In this document: positions 1 to 13,438 of the stretch, one piece after another
Layout: each line of letters starts with the position of its first letter
Numbering within the stretch: position 1 is the stretch's first letter
Assembly (NCBI GenBank): GCA_950295325.1
Contig: OX485804.1
Span: 21,700,001-21,764,000 of the forward strand
Source of the DNA: Polytrichum commune
Lineage: Eukaryota; Streptophyta; Polytrichopsida; Polytrichales; Polytrichaceae
Direction: 5' to 3'
DNA length: 64,000 nucleotides
The notes under the pieces: generated by a model
The model's input: the letters and a program-made list of their open reading frames with translations, nothing else
Told to the model about the DNA's origin: nothing
Databases searched by the model: none
Made by a program: the position numbers and the translations under genes

Positions 1-1215
<1,215 letters not shown>

Positions 1216-1235
<20 letters not shown>

Positions 1236-1717
1236 GTACAGACCGACACGTTTCAAAACTCCCGACGCTAAGAACGCATTAGAATAAATAAATGGTAATG
1301 TCCACAAGGGGCAACGGCAACATTAAGGAAACTTGTAGTTTCCTTAAAGCTTATCATATTCCGCAAGTCGGTTTGGCAGACAATGTGAGAAGCTGCAAAC
1401 GCAATGACACCACACGACATCTCACCTTTCTTCGCCGTGAAGACTCGGGCGGCGTAAGTTCCCAGCCTTTTCGGGCTTTCGTTGGATGTCTGCGTCTCTA
1501 CGTTACCTTGCAACGTTCAAGGACCTCGAAGGTCTTCGAACCTCCCGAGATCAGCTACACTCAGAAATACCAACTCTTTCTGCGTCAACTTCACTCAAGA
1601 GATATAACTCACTTTGGAGTTTCAGAAACAATGACCTGTTCCTTCGGCCACAGCAATGCAGAAATTAACTTGCTGTCTGTTCTCTCTCTCTCTCTCTCTC
1701 TCTCTCGACCCCTTTGA
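1216..1717 (-). promoter_or_regulatory. Probable 5' UTR of the beta-amylase gene with a GA tract and a leader intron
   Basis: Read on the minus strand, a (GA)n run at 1706-1681 is followed by about 250 bases with no ATG. A good donor (GAAAG then GTGAGA, boundary 1426/1425) and an acceptor (branch-like CTAAT, then TTCTTAG, boundary 1268/1267) follow. Removing 1268-1425 joins the leader to the short first coding exon. If that intron is retained, the first ATG opens a separate short frame that ends at a TAG at 1268. Splice sites are inferred, not demonstrated. Confidence 0.45.
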
Positions 1718-3436
1718 TTGTGTCTACACGAACAGAACTCTCTCAAAAGTATTGGACGTGTGACTTGTGACGACTCTGCTTGACTTGTCTATGTGAGGAA
1801 ACACTCGATCGGTGTGCGGAAGAGACGAGGATGATCTATGTATGTGAGGAGCAGCCTGCAAGAGAGGCTTGCATGAAATGCAGAAGAAAGTTGTTGGTTG
1901 GTTGGTCTGTTTTGAGTGTCGTGATGGACACCAGACTGCTCCCTCCTCTCACCAGGTAGGCAGACAAGCTTCCACAACCAAATGGCGCACACTGGAAAAC
2001 TGCAGCCGAATTCGGATCTCAAATACCCAAGGCCTTCACCTAGCTCCCTCTCCCCTCTCTCTAGCTACTCACCTACCTCCTACCTCCCCCCGTCCTCTCC
2101 ATCGTCGGGCCTACCGAAGCCCCGTAGAATCGAAAGCTCGCTCCTCATGCCCCCCTGGTAGACAGACTGGTACTTCCGCCTTCCTTCCAACTTCCTCCAG
2201 TTCCCAACAAATCGCCGGCAGGGCAATGATCACCCAATCCCACGAATTTCTTCCACCCCCCCACAACTCCACGGTAGAATCCAACGTTTCACACATGCAC
2301 CCAACTCAGATCTAATTAATCTCACCAACTTACTTAATCACTCACACATGAGCAGCAGTGATCGCAGTACTGCTGCCCTGCCCTGCCCTGCCAGGCAAAA
2401 TACGGGTCAGTCCACACCTCTTCCGCCACTCTCAAGTGCACCCTCCCTGCAATTTCTCCCTTAAAAACACCATAATCACAAGAGTCTACAAAAAGCAATC
2501 GCAAAAGAAAAAGAAAAAAAGAAAAAGGAGCTACTTTCAGAAATAAAAATACCACCTTTCACTTAGGGCCTAGCTAGTAGCTCTTGACCTCCCCTCCCCT
2601 CCCCTCCCCTCCCCTCCCTGGTGGCTGGATCCCACCAGCAGGCAACACGGTGCTTCAAGAATTCAAGAAGTTTCTCTTTGCCCCTGGTCCGGCTGCTAGC
2701 CAGCCAGCTTTCCTTGCGGGGAACTCCGCGTACTTACTGACTTGCTTACTTACCTACAAATTCTACTCTCTAACAAGTGAACCAAACTGTCAGTCTGCAG
2801 TACTTTTGTCCAATCTGACGTCTGGCTTGAATCTGGGCCCTCCGCTGGGCCCTGTCAAGGTCAGGTCAGGCTTGGTTTGGTTTGGCGGCGAGTCGGGCGT
2901 CCTCGTTCGCTTCGCCGGAGGTGGAGGCTGGCTCCTACCTAGGTATACATACAGTGCCACCACATGACTTCCACCACCCGCAGTGGCCGTTAAGTGAAGG
3001 AGGCTGGCGCGTTCCCATCTGCGCCGCTCGCCCACTGCATTCTAGATAAATAGTGGGTCCGACCTGGTGGCATGGGGTTAAGCGAAAGCCACCATCCATC
3101 CACCCACATTCTGGCGAATGTGGTCGCTAGAATATGGAGGGCCGCTAGATTTTTATGCCTTCACTGACGAATCTTTAATCTACAAGTGTTGGTCGCCGAG
3201 GGATAACTAAGATCCGTTGAAGATTCAAAAGAAACAATGTTGGTCTAGAATGCCACACTTGGTGACCATGAGCAGGAGGAGAAGGTTAATGGGTGGGTTC
3301 ATATTTGAGTAGATGGAAGTAGTTAGTTGACATGTATGGACCCTATTCAGTCATATTCCCTCTACATTTGGGTGAGTGTGTCTTTATTCACACTAGAATC
3401 CAGTGGATGAGCGACCCGTATAGAAACTCACCTTAA
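1718..3436. other. Intergenic, GC-richer stretch upstream of beta-amylase
   Basis: No gene is recognised. The stretch is locally richer in G+C than the next 35 kb and holds short tandem runs: CCCTG units at about 2371-2392 and CCCCT units at 2588-2618. It is probably promoter-proximal DNA of the beta-amylase gene followed by ordinary intergenic sequence. The open frames in it have no family resemblance. Confidence 0.4.
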
Positions 3437-3551
3437 GAGTTGGTTTAATTTCCATGCGGGCCACTCGCCCACCAGATTCCTCCTTATGAAATCTACATCG
3501 CCACTAGAATCTGGTGGGCGAGAGCGGCCACGTGGAAACAAACCCTAACTC
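3437..3551. repeat. Foldback element, copy 1 of a two-copy family
   Basis: The left arm begins GAGTTGGTTTAATTTCCATG and contains CACTCGCCCACCAGATTC. The right arm, read in reverse complement, begins GAGTTAGGGTTTGTTTCCA and contains TCGCCCACCAGATTC. Arms are about 45 bases with scattered mismatches. A related foldback lies at 49761-49880. It has no coding capacity and is probably a short non-autonomous transposon. Confidence 0.7.
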
Positions 3552-4259
3552 AACTTGTTCCACGTAAACCAAAATACCACACATACTACTCTACTGAGTA
3601 GCCAAAATTGCAGTATGTACCCAAACAGAGTAAGTTATACTAAACTACACCCCACGGCTTCCAGCAGTGATACTAAAATTGTCACTCCAGGAAAATATCA
3701 GGAATTGTTATGAGTACCACCACATGATGGGGAGCTTCAAGGCAGTGGAGCGGCTGTTCTGTTAATTGATGCTCCCACTGGCATATTCTGTTGGGCGACT
3801 ATAAAAAATGGGTGGAAAATGAGGAGGGAAACTGATTAAGTATGTAGTGGGGCGCGGTGGAATCGGGTCCATCGATCGGTTGGCGAGGGACGCAGGAGAA
3901 GAGGGAGTTGCGGCCACATGCAGCTGGCTCGGAGTCAGCGGGCCACGGTCCCACGTCCCCTGCATGCTCAGTGTTTCCAGCACAGGAAGAACAAACTTAA
4001 CTTAACTTATTCACAGATTTCCGGCCTTCAACCGGCCTGCAATTGTTCGCTCTCAAACTCGTGGCATGTCATTTGATTCCCAATGATGCCCATGGCATCC
4101 ACCAAGGTTTCGGAGTCAAGAAAAGACTACTAATGTACATGGGTCTTCAGCGGCTCGGTTTCATGGTCGGACGGACAGACAGACCGACCCTTGTGTTTGG
4201 TTGGTATGCGCTAAGCTGAGGATCAAAGAGCAAACATTATTCAGACACATGTTTAAAAG
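3552..4259. other. Intergenic, nothing recognised
   Basis: No gene, RNA or clear element was seen. A 73-codon frame at 3762-3983 on the minus strand has no family resemblance. Confidence 0.5.
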
Positions 4260-4672
4260 ACATTGGATTGTCTTCGAATGTTAATCATTGCATTAAATAT
4301 GATATTTGGTGTCATCGATTCTAATCGTCTTGCTCGGTGCTAATTGTAAACCGCGGTGTAGTGTCACCAACACTAAATGTTAACTCAACGTTGTTTGTCA
4401 TTCCTTATAACAGATTGGGGGATTATAGATAGACAATGTTGCAATTGTTGTCACTTACTAGGTGATTTTCCATCTGAAAGTCAAATCATCCATGACAATA
4501 TTTCATCACAAGTTGTTGACAAGAGAGAGAAGATAGGGCTTTGGTCAATGGATGAACTCATCCATCATCCGTGACAATATTTGTTCACTTATTCATAAGA
4601 AGTGTCGTCCAAAATCTTACCATAAGTGACATCAAATACCATATGACAGTAAATATGATATGTAGTGTACTT
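4260..4672 (-). mobile_element. CACTA-like non-autonomous element, family A copy 1
   Basis: Reading the minus strand from 4672, the sequence starts TACACTACATATCATATTTA. It continues through ATGGTATTTGATGTCACTTATGG, a TGGATGAGTTCATCCATTG core and a region around CATTTAGTGTTGGTGAC. The same order occurs on the plus strand at 30670-31088 and 33964-34320. Short inverted CACTA-type ends and no coding frame mark it as a MITE-like element. Borders are approximate. Confidence 0.55.
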
Positions 4673-4872
4673 TACACTCGATATAGTGAACACGATTTGG
4701 AAGGACATTTGTATCCAGCTAAGAAATCAACAAACTTGTACTTGCAATAACCACGACCAAATCATGGGAGGTTCGATTTTTACATGTGTTTCATTGTAGA
4801 TTTGTTGATGCAATACAATTTCATTTTGTGTAAATCAAATCGGTACGAGTTGGAGAACATGAAAAACAAACC

Positions 4873-5250
4873 AAATAACACCCACATGCTAGTCGCTTTG
4901 TTTTCCGTGTTCCTCAACTTCTACCTATTACTTATATTCAAACAACGGAATTGTGTTGCATCAACAAAATCTGCAATGCAACCATCAACAAAAATCGCAC
5001 TTCGCCTTATATAATCACGATTCTTGGAGACGTGCCATATTGATTAATCCCTTTGTTGAATACACGAGTCCTCTCAATAGTATTCATTATTGAGTGTGGA
5101 AACAATCAATGAATTCTAAAGACACAGTCTAGTCTCTTTGTCAAACATATGTTGTCTTCATGATGTTTATTCCTTGATCCTCACCTTACCACACACCAAT
5201 CAAAGGAATTGGGGTCCAATAAAGGAAAGGAACCGAATAACGCCCACATA
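4873..5250 (+). repeat. Dispersed repeat family B, copy 1
   Basis: The block begins near AATAACACCCACATGCTAG. It continues with a segment containing CTCAACTTCTACCTATTACT and a later segment around GATGTTTATTCCTTGATCCTCACC, and ends near GAATAACGCCCACAT. The same segments recur in the same order at 26035-26700 and 29160-29480, and the first segment recurs at 49905-50050. No protein is encoded. Confidence 0.6.
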
Positions 5251-5975
5251 CATTTCGTGAAGCACGTTAGGTATAATACCACTTACTACGGAGACTTGCA
5301 AGGCTAGTACCTTCACTACATGCTAACAGCACGTTCAGCGTGTCATTCTTTGGTGTGTTTTCAAACGTCAGAGGAAATTTGTCAGTCAAAATGGAACCCC
5401 GGAGACCATTTTATGTTGCATTATTTTATACAGTGAAAGAAGAAGAAGAAGTACCATTGGAATTGAGGATACTACATCTGGAGTACCTCCCATGCCTGCT
5501 GCAGCTGACCTTCTACAGCGACGTTGGAAGAAAAGATAATATTAGAGTCGCGTGTGGCGGTTAAAACTATGCATAATAATTGGACAGCCTCTTTGGCACG
5601 GGCACGCCTAGATATTTTGCCTAGAATATAGATCACCTACAGTGTATATATATATGCATGGGAAGTGGAACTTACTGAATAATTCTTGTCTTTTGTTGTC
5701 TACCTTTGGAGACTTGGGAGCATTTTGTCTAGCATTGAGTCAAACCATTCTTGTTTTGTGACTGCAATGCACCGGAGCCCGAACTACATTATTTGGGAGA
5801 GGATCGGCTGGATTTCTATAAGTTTTTAGGACCGCTCCAATTTCCAAGACCGAGGCCATCCTTGATCATGGATGTTGGATGAGGGTGGGTGGGTGGGGGG
5901 GACCTAATTTCGATTCGGGGCTGACCCCAGCCTAAAAATAATGGATTTTCAAACTTTGGGTATCTCATTGTTTGA
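5251..5975. other. Intergenic, nothing recognised
   Basis: AT-rich DNA with a short TA run at about 5647-5656 and a G-run at 5888-5900. No gene was seen. Confidence 0.4.
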
Positions 5976-6047
5976 CATAACATTATTCATATTCATAACA
6001 ATGTTATATGGGATTGATAGTATTTTGCGGAATATTTTCCATATTCA
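5976..6047 (+). repeat. Half copy of a foldback family (full copy at 24818-24970)
   Basis: The order of segments ATAACATTATTCATATTCAT, then ATGGGATTGATAGTATTTTGCGG, then AATATTTTCCATATTCA matches one arm of the foldback at 24818-24970. The second arm is missing here. Confidence 0.55.
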
Positions 6048-9000
6048 AACTTAATGATAGGTAATGGATTTGTTGTTTGTAATGTGCACGACGACTACAC
6101 CGACATTTGGTATAATTATTTTCCTTGCAATAATGAGGCTCGCATTCAATGATCGTAGGTTGACGATCACCTCTCTTGAATGGCAATCGAACGTCAATTC
6201 CCCCCATGACCTTCCCATCCTTCTTGTACGGGTTTGGATTTGAGTTGGGGTGGTCTTATTGTAATACATCACGTTTGCCAACTTGAAATGATGACCAACA
6301 AGTGATTAATGTTTATCTCTTTTTGTTTTGGTTGACGTAGACCACTTCAAGTTGGTCGCCATCTGATGGGTTCCTTTGAGTTAATGATGACCAACATGAG
6401 ATGGACACCCTCAACCACAACAAGAAGAGCCAAACACTTTATACTTGTTTGTCTTGCTTTTGAATCGCCAAACCCTGTGTGCAAGTGGTACGTAAGAAAA
6501 GCATCACTCTTGCATGTCTAACATCATTTCATTGATCAAATTTGGTATATTATATTATTCATCAAAGAAAGCTTTCATAGAATTAGGTTAGGCTTTTTTC
6601 TCCAACTGGTAAGCTTCCTCTAGAAGAAATCTTTGCAATCACCTTGTGATGATTAGTTTGCACTTAAATCGTAAAGAAAAAATATGATTTAACTCAAATT
6701 GTTTGCCAGATTAATTACAGTGATACACATATCAAATTTATTATGATACGCTATTATATGATTTACTATTCTAAAAACCATCACAAGTCTAACACTTCTT
6801 TTTCGCAAAAAGTGTGACTTGCAATCAATCACATTTTTATTATGGGCCGTGTCCATTACATGATAGTTACACTATGTGCACAAAAGCCGAGGCTCAAAAA
6901 GTGGTTGATGATGACGGTGTGTTTCACTATGGTGCACCCCGTTCAAAACCCTTAAAGTCAAGGGTAGCTCTAGTCTTAACCTCCCAACATACCATAAAGC
7001 GGCCACATTGGGGCAAAGTGTGGTTTCCCATACCCAAATGTGAGGGGGCCAACCAGGTCCATGAATAACAATAAGTTTGATTCGATGCTTTTGTACTCCC
7101 CTACGATGTTGTGTGAGCATTACCCAAGGTCTCATACGGCCTACATGTGTCGTGAGCATTCTTGAACATGAATAGAAGTCTTGCAACTGATGAACATATG
7201 TCTCCAAGAGAATGACTCGAACACATGGACCGTTGGAAGGGAGATTACAATTGGGTTTGTGGAGTGTCTCAAAACGAGTTCAATGATGTTGATAAGTTAT
7301 TTGATACTTTGTAATGTATCGCATGCACTATGCGATTGAAATACATGGATCCGGAAAGTCCGCAAATCACAGTCTCTAGCAACTTACACGTTTCAAAAGC
7401 AATCAAAATCTTGAAAAAAACTAAGAACAACTTTTTTATTGCAATAAGCCTGTTACAATTCTATGCAAATATGTATGACAAATTTGAAGAAAAATATCAG
7501 TTTCTTTTTTACAGTCGACATGCAATGTTTGTTCACAAATCCCTACCCATCATTGCATGGCCATATGTGTACACATGTAATTCAAGTAAATGATCGGACT
7601 AAGCAGTCGTTTCAATCAAGAATTGTCCTCACATTCTATGTATGATCATATTGTGTGTGTTATAGTCTGCATATATGAAAAGGATTCTCTTGATGTTTTG
7701 ATTTTATTTGCACTAAATGTAGTATAATAATAGTGTCGTGCTTGAAGTCCCTTAGGAACTCATGGTTTGGTAGAAAGTTTTGGCCCATTCATGACATCTT
7801 TACAACGTTTACAAAGTGTTCAAGTGGTGTTGGAATCCCAATTGTGGAGGAATGAAGGGGATGCGTTTGAATTTGACAAGAAATAAGTTATATAAAATCA
7901 CGTTCTATTGCAAACTCTCGAAGGCACCTAAAATGGTGCTTTCAAAGTTTGAAGAAAAGAAAAGAAAAAGGAATGTCAATGTTCATTGTACATTAACATG
8001 AGATGTCCATTCGCCGCCTCTAGTCCATGTCCGCGTGGTTATGGGGGGTAGAGGTGGCTTAGTACCTATATTCATAGATGGACCTTTCAAAAGTTTGATC
8101 AAGAGTTCCTTATTATATTATTATCTATTTTTGCCAAAGTTAAACACCTCTGCTTCAATTCATTAAAATTAGGGGTTCTGACACCACTTATACCCTTTTT
8201 AATTATTATGAATGTCAAATTGGAATGATTTTGAGAGACTTCAAGCATGACAACTTTTTGTTTAACGTAGATTATAATTATATTTTTGAATTAACCGTGA
8301 AAACAAAAGTTAATTAATAAGGATAAAGGTTAGTAGCAGAAAAAAGGGAGAAGATATTAGGATGAGGTGTCCCTAATTTTGAGTGCTAGAGTGAGGAGGA
8401 ATTTGTCTCAAAATGAACGATTTTGTCAAACTTTAAATATTAAGAATGTGTTCATTCTACTTTTTGGCTTCAAAAATTCACAAAAATTTCAATCTAAGAA
8501 ATTAAATTTACAATCCTCATGATATCTATCTTCTTACATATATCTGCCTTACACTTCTCCAGATTTAGCACATAATCTGTTAAGATGTTGGTTATGGACG
8601 GCTAAACCTTAATAACTCTATGCCCAAGAGTGAAGTGGCTCTATTCAAGCTATGCCTTGATTGGCAATTTCTAATTCTCTCTTCACTTTCTTTGTGTCTC
8701 TTTGTCTCTCTACCAAGACCCTACTCTTTCAGTACTGTGTTGAATAATGGGGCACCCGATGCAAGATTCTCTGACCTTTTCCCCCAAAAAATAATATAAA
8801 TGCCATTGGTTATGTGAAGGAACGTGAGGTTTTCCTTCTTAACCTTGGAGCCCACCACTACAAGGTGAAGAGGTTGCTCAATCACGTCATGCTAAGCATT
8901 GGCATTTTTGTAAGCTTTGTTATTATTTAGACTTGACTATGTACTTAATTAGGCAATCGATGAAGCCCCACAACATTTTTGCAGGATATCTCTTAACAGT

Positions 9001-10396
9001 GACTTCTATGAACAATCTATGATCATGGTGAGAAAGTTTTGAGAAAACTTAAGGAAATCAAAATATCCCATGCATGATGTATGAGAAACCCACTAGGATT
9101 TGGCTTAGGAATAGTGATAGCATTTGGAGACATGCTTGACCCTTAGCCGAAAAGTTAGGCTTTACATATATAAACCCGTCATTGACAAGTTTATAAATAA
9201 AGTGATACATTTGTTTATGGTGCTTAGTGTCACCGGCCAAACACCGGCCGAGCACCGGCCTAACAATGTTGAAACCACTTACCCTATGATGGATGAAATC
9301 TATGCCTAGTTTACATAATGGTCAACAAGTTTATCATTAGTGTTGGTACATGACATTTGAAATCAAGTATGCTCAATAATATCTTCATCTTGCATACTAA
9401 AGTGTATTAAAATTATATTCTCGAAAACCAACATGCTTAGAATGATAAATTTCATACTTTCAAAGAAAAAAAAAATCCTTAGGTTAACAAATAGTTTCAT
9501 GTTGACTATTAGCACACATGACATTTCTAGGTCCCCAAGCGATTTAGTGTACCCTTCGCAAATAGTGTACATCACACTATTAAATACCATAAGCAATGTA
9601 GTAGACTTGACTTCATGAGGCGACCAATTAGTACATTGAACAATCCTATTAGTGAGGGTACAATATTAGCGTGGAAAATATTAACGTGGGCCACACTTAT
9701 TGTACAATCAAGGTGGAATTAATGTGGGTCCAAGACCCTGGGTCTTCCCCTAAGTCTTCATGAAGACTTCCAACAAACAACTTACATACAATAACTTTCC
9801 GGTCAACTTACATCAAAAGCAACACATTAACAAACAATCACCCGCATTAATGCCCTAGAGAAAATTCATTGTGGCCCACGCTAGTTTTATACTAGAAAAC
9901 TAACATGGGCTGCAGAGAAGTATTGCAGCCCATAGTAATAGGACTACTTAGTGTACACACTTCTCGCCAACACCCTTGATGTTATTTACCATGTGTGAAC
10001 GCCCGTGGGGTCCCTACTTTGGCAACAAATTAAAAACGGCGAACAAGATTCTCTCGGTTCTCATAACACTATTCATCTACTATCATCCAATTCATTCTAG
10101 TAATATCAATGAGAGTGTTCCGCCCGAGGTCATCAAGCAGAATGTGCTGGTGAGAAGAGCGAGAAAGAGAGAGTAAGCATGGTAGAGTTTTGGAATAGTA
10201 TCGGACTTATTCTTGGCCCCACCCAACATGCAACGAGCGCTGAATAACGTCGTGTCTTTTTAATCGACAACATTAATTTGACCATTAATCCAGAGTTTTC
10301 CAGCCCGAGTGGTGGTCGATCGGCTTAGTGCACGGAAGTAGCGAGGCATGCGAGCCACGCGAGACGATTCGGTTTATTGGAGCGGAGTATTGTAAG
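6048..10396. other. Intergenic, decayed repeats, no gene recognised
   Basis: About 4.3 kb of AT-rich DNA. Small items seen: three near-copies of ACACCGGCC at 9231-9262, and a weak inverted pair around GCGTGGGCCAC (9670 region) and GTGGCCCACGC (9875 region). Frames around 6814-7207 are open on both strands but have no family features and are taken as chance or decayed repeat. Confidence 0.4.
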
Positions 10397-10717
10397 TTAG
10401 TAGGGATGGGAGGCAGTATGGCACATCATCATATGGCTCTCATCGCCCAGTGCCGAGAGAATATGCTGTGAATGTGAGCTTGAACACTGTGCTGCCAATT
10501 GCCACATGCAATGCATGGCATGGTCTCCAGCTAAACAAACCCTCCAAAGTCCATTGGCCACTGTTGGCAATATTCCCGCCGGGGTTCGAAACTGGTGGCA
10601 ATTCTTTGGGGGTGGAAGGAATCCAAGGGAATATGCATCCCCACGACTGTGGATTGCCGTGTAAATGCAGCAGCACAGGAGCAGGGTGACAAGTGGAATC
10701 GTCGTTGGCATTTCCAT
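10397..10717 (-). CDS. Candidate small secreted protein (106 aa), unrecognised
   Basis: A minus-strand frame opens at ATG 10717 in a good context (ACGCCATGGAA) and stops at 10397. The N-terminus has a short polar start, then a hydrophobic stretch with three adjacent Cys at about residues 13-15, then AIHSRGDAYS, which looks like a signal peptide and cleavage zone. The remainder holds five more Cys spaced irregularly and many His and Met. An AATAAA lies about 20 bases past the stop (10378-10373). I do not recognise a family. The frame is open further upstream without strong start features. It may be a real small gene or chance, since the surrounding DNA contains duplicated segments. Confidence 0.3.
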   Translation of the reverse strand: MEMPTTIPLVTLLLCCCIYTAIHSRGDAYSLGFLPPPKNCHQFRTPAGILPTVANGLWRVCLAGDHAMHCMWQLAAQCSSSHSQHILSALGDESHMMMCHTASHPY

Positions 10718-10984
10718 GGCGTTTTTGTGGTTGGCTTTGCAGTGGCCACAAAACTGAATCTTCAAACTGTGCAGTTCGGGTCGGCCATTGGCCGGGTCGG
10801 TTGGGAGACACCAAGTAGGCGAGGAGAGCTTGTGGCAGCCACAAAAACACTCCTTGAAACTTGAATAGATTGATAACAAATATGATTCAATAGTGGTCGA
10901 TGATGTGAAGTGTTTGCGTACCCACCCAGCGTATGAGGGGAGTCTCCTCCCCCATTGGGCAACTGCTTGAGAACAATCGAACAA

Positions 10985-11690
10985 CATTTGTGGTTAAGCA
11001 TTATTCTTACCCGCAACCTCAAAATTTGTGATCCCCAACCCGGCCCACTGTTCATCGGCTTACATGTTCAACGTGACGTGGTTGACAAAGTGGTGAGGCA
11101 TGTAGACTGCTTACGTAGCACATGGTGAGAGCCTCCCCTCCCGGCTTCCGATTGGGGCTACTTTGTCGTGTGGAGTCCCAAGGGATAGGGCGGAGATAGA
11201 ACCCCGATGGGAATAACAACCTTTTTTTCTTTTTGTGGGTTTGCATTATTCTTACCCACACCCGCAAATTTTGCGAAACGGATTGCCTTGAAATTCAAAA
11301 CAAAGATGACAAAAAAGTTTGCGCGAGCTTGCAGCGTATGTCGACATTCTCTTCACTCATTGGCGCAAGGTTTCATGTGGATATAATTCCGTGAAAATGC
11401 GAATGGAATTTTGGAGTTTTGCCATCATAGTGTGCTCAACCACGACCACAAAAGTTGCAGTTGGAACTACCTTTCAACGATAAAATAACATTTTACAAGG
11501 TGAGGAATGCCAACGCAACATGTTGCGAGAATGTGTTCACCTAGTGGGCTACCAAAGTACTCCATGTGGATTACCGTACGAATCGAGGGAACGGGACTTG
11601 AATTTCTTTGAATTCGGATAGTGCACTTGTTTTGGCCTCAAAAAAGTTTGTGACTCCCATCGCCTTGAAATTTGAAACAAGGATAGCAAA
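10985..11690. repeat. Two diverged tandem segments
   Basis: A segment with GCATTATTCTTACCCGCAAC followed by AAATTTTGTGA-type sequence at about 10993-11038 recurs at 11236-11282. A second shared segment (ATCGCCTTGAAATTTGAAAC type) occurs at about 11283 and 11662. They look like old tandem or nested duplication of a repeat. Confidence 0.4.
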
Positions 11691-13069
11691 GCATTTGTCT
11701 TTCACACTCCGTAATTGTAAAGAGATTTTTTTTTTCCAACCGTTGGACTACTACGTGGTACGTTCATGTTGATTGCCATACAAGAGATTCATATGTGATC
11801 AAATAGAACATAAATTCGTGGTATTGCATTAGCCGCAACCCCAAAATTGCATAACAACTTGTTGCTCGTTGTTCTAATGTTTTGTAGCCACATAGAAAGC
11901 TCATCACCACACAAATAGGATAAGGTATATCATGCATTTTTTGATCAAACAAAAGATGTCATTTCAACGTTTGCCCACCTAGAAGATTTGTGGCCCTTAT
12001 GTGGTCACTCTTCTTACTTGGGCACCTACATTTAAATGGTATTTGATAAGCTTGGGCGAGTCTAATAGAAATTGGACATCATGATATGTATGTGTTATAG
12101 TGAGATTGGAATGTGTGATCAAGGACCCACAACCACGAGAGGGGGGGGGGGGGGGAGGGGGGATTCTAATATGTGACCACTTAAACAAAACAACCCCCCC
12201 CCCCCCCAAAAAAAAAAAAAAAACCCTACATTTTGACCTCTCATAAACTTCTACATCTCAACTCCGATTTTGAAACTTGAAAGGGCAATCTATCGCGATG
12301 CACAATTGCTAACCAAAAGAGTCATAATACCCAAGTTTGATCCAACGGTCAAAGTTATCCATGGAGTTGGAAGTGCCCACATACCTTGATGCCCCATACT
12401 TCCTTCTCTCATAGTCACAGCCAACTCTGCCACTTAGTCAAGGATATTATATTTCAACCAAATAATATGTACCAATATGCCTAATGTACGAAGGTGCTCA
12501 TCAAGAAGAACACATGGCAATTTAGTACATTAAAATACAGATATACGATGAGCGAGGACTACATATTTCGCATCGCATCGCATCTGCATCTTTGTGAATG
12601 GGCTTATGACAGACAACCTCCAAGTATAAAAATGTGTTGTTAGGTAGCAGCGAGTACCATCATAGTTGAGCATGCGGCTAACACTGCATGCGGCTCTGAT
12701 TGCTTGTAAATTCAATTATCAAGAGGGACGGCCATGCACTTGAACATTGTGCGGCTCTGGTGCAACTTGGATGAAGGGCCCGATTTCCAGCACGTCTCAC
12801 ACATGTTACTCTGTACTTATATTACTTACCTTACCTGCTCTGAACTTTGAACCCTCGTATGAAGTTACACTGACACTCGACACGTCAGAAGCTCAATCCC
12901 CAGTGAGTTCAGGTCGACTGCCTGCTGCCAAGTTTAACTTGAGCGATGAATCTGTCTGGGCTTAGCAGCTAGGTTAACCTTTTTCTTTATATCTATATAT
13001 AGACATTCTTGATGCTGTCTGTGTAAGTAACTTAAGCTCTTTGCAGGCATTGGTGAGCCACTCCCATGA
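11691..13069. other. Intergenic with opposed poly(G) and poly(C)/poly(A) tracts
   Basis: No gene was seen. A G-tract at about 12140-12162 is followed 35 bases later by a C-tract and an A-tract at about 12194-12224. A TATA-like CTATATATAG lies at about 12993-13002, upstream of the small plus-strand frame at 13070. Confidence 0.4.
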
Positions 13070-13438
13070 ATGGGGACTGGTGTACATTGGTACGGTGTTG
13101 AATGTGATGAAAGATGGGATCCGATTCTTCTGATGATGAAATTTAAACCCCAGGTTGCGGCTCACTCGATTTCCTCTGCATCTGCAATGACGCACGGCCA
13201 GTTTGTTGCCACAGAAACTTCCGATTCGGCCTTTCAGCCAGATCGGCCTTCAAGTCAAACTACTGTGCCTCTCACTTTGACTGCGGCCCCTTTTCACCTC
13301 CTCAGCGGAGCCGAGCTCCCCGCCCCCCATTTCATCAACAACAACAACGCCAAAATGGCGATGATCGTTGGAGCGATTAGGCCACTCGTGGACGATGTTA
13401 TCAAATGTCATCCCGAATTTGTTGAATTTCGTCCATAG
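13070..13438 (+). CDS. Weak candidate small protein (122 aa), unrecognised
   Basis: An open plus-strand frame lies in a locally GC-richer stretch, with a TATA-like site about 75 bases upstream. An internal ATG at 13353 sits in a good context (AACGCCAAAATGGCG) after a CAACAACAACAA leader-like run and would give a 28-residue peptide ending at the same TAG. The residues show no known domain, signal peptide or helix pattern. The GC rise and start context are the only support. Confidence 0.2.
   Translation: MGTGVHWYGVECDERWDPILLMMKFKPQVAAHSISSASAMTHGQFVATETSDSAFQPDRPSSQTTVPLTLTAAPFHLLSGAELPAPHFINNNNAKMAMIVGAIRPLVDDVIKCHPEFVEFRP

Noticed and set aside
1268-1513. Minus-strand frame as the first coding exon (transit peptide) of the beta-amylase
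   Set aside because: The frame begins without an ATG and reaches a TAG at 1268. It can only continue through the inferred intron 1268-1425, and then no upstream ATG exists in frame.
6814-7207. Overlapping open frames on both strands as a gene
   Set aside because: No start context, no domain, no splice-linked neighbours, and both strands are open by chance in low-stop sequence.
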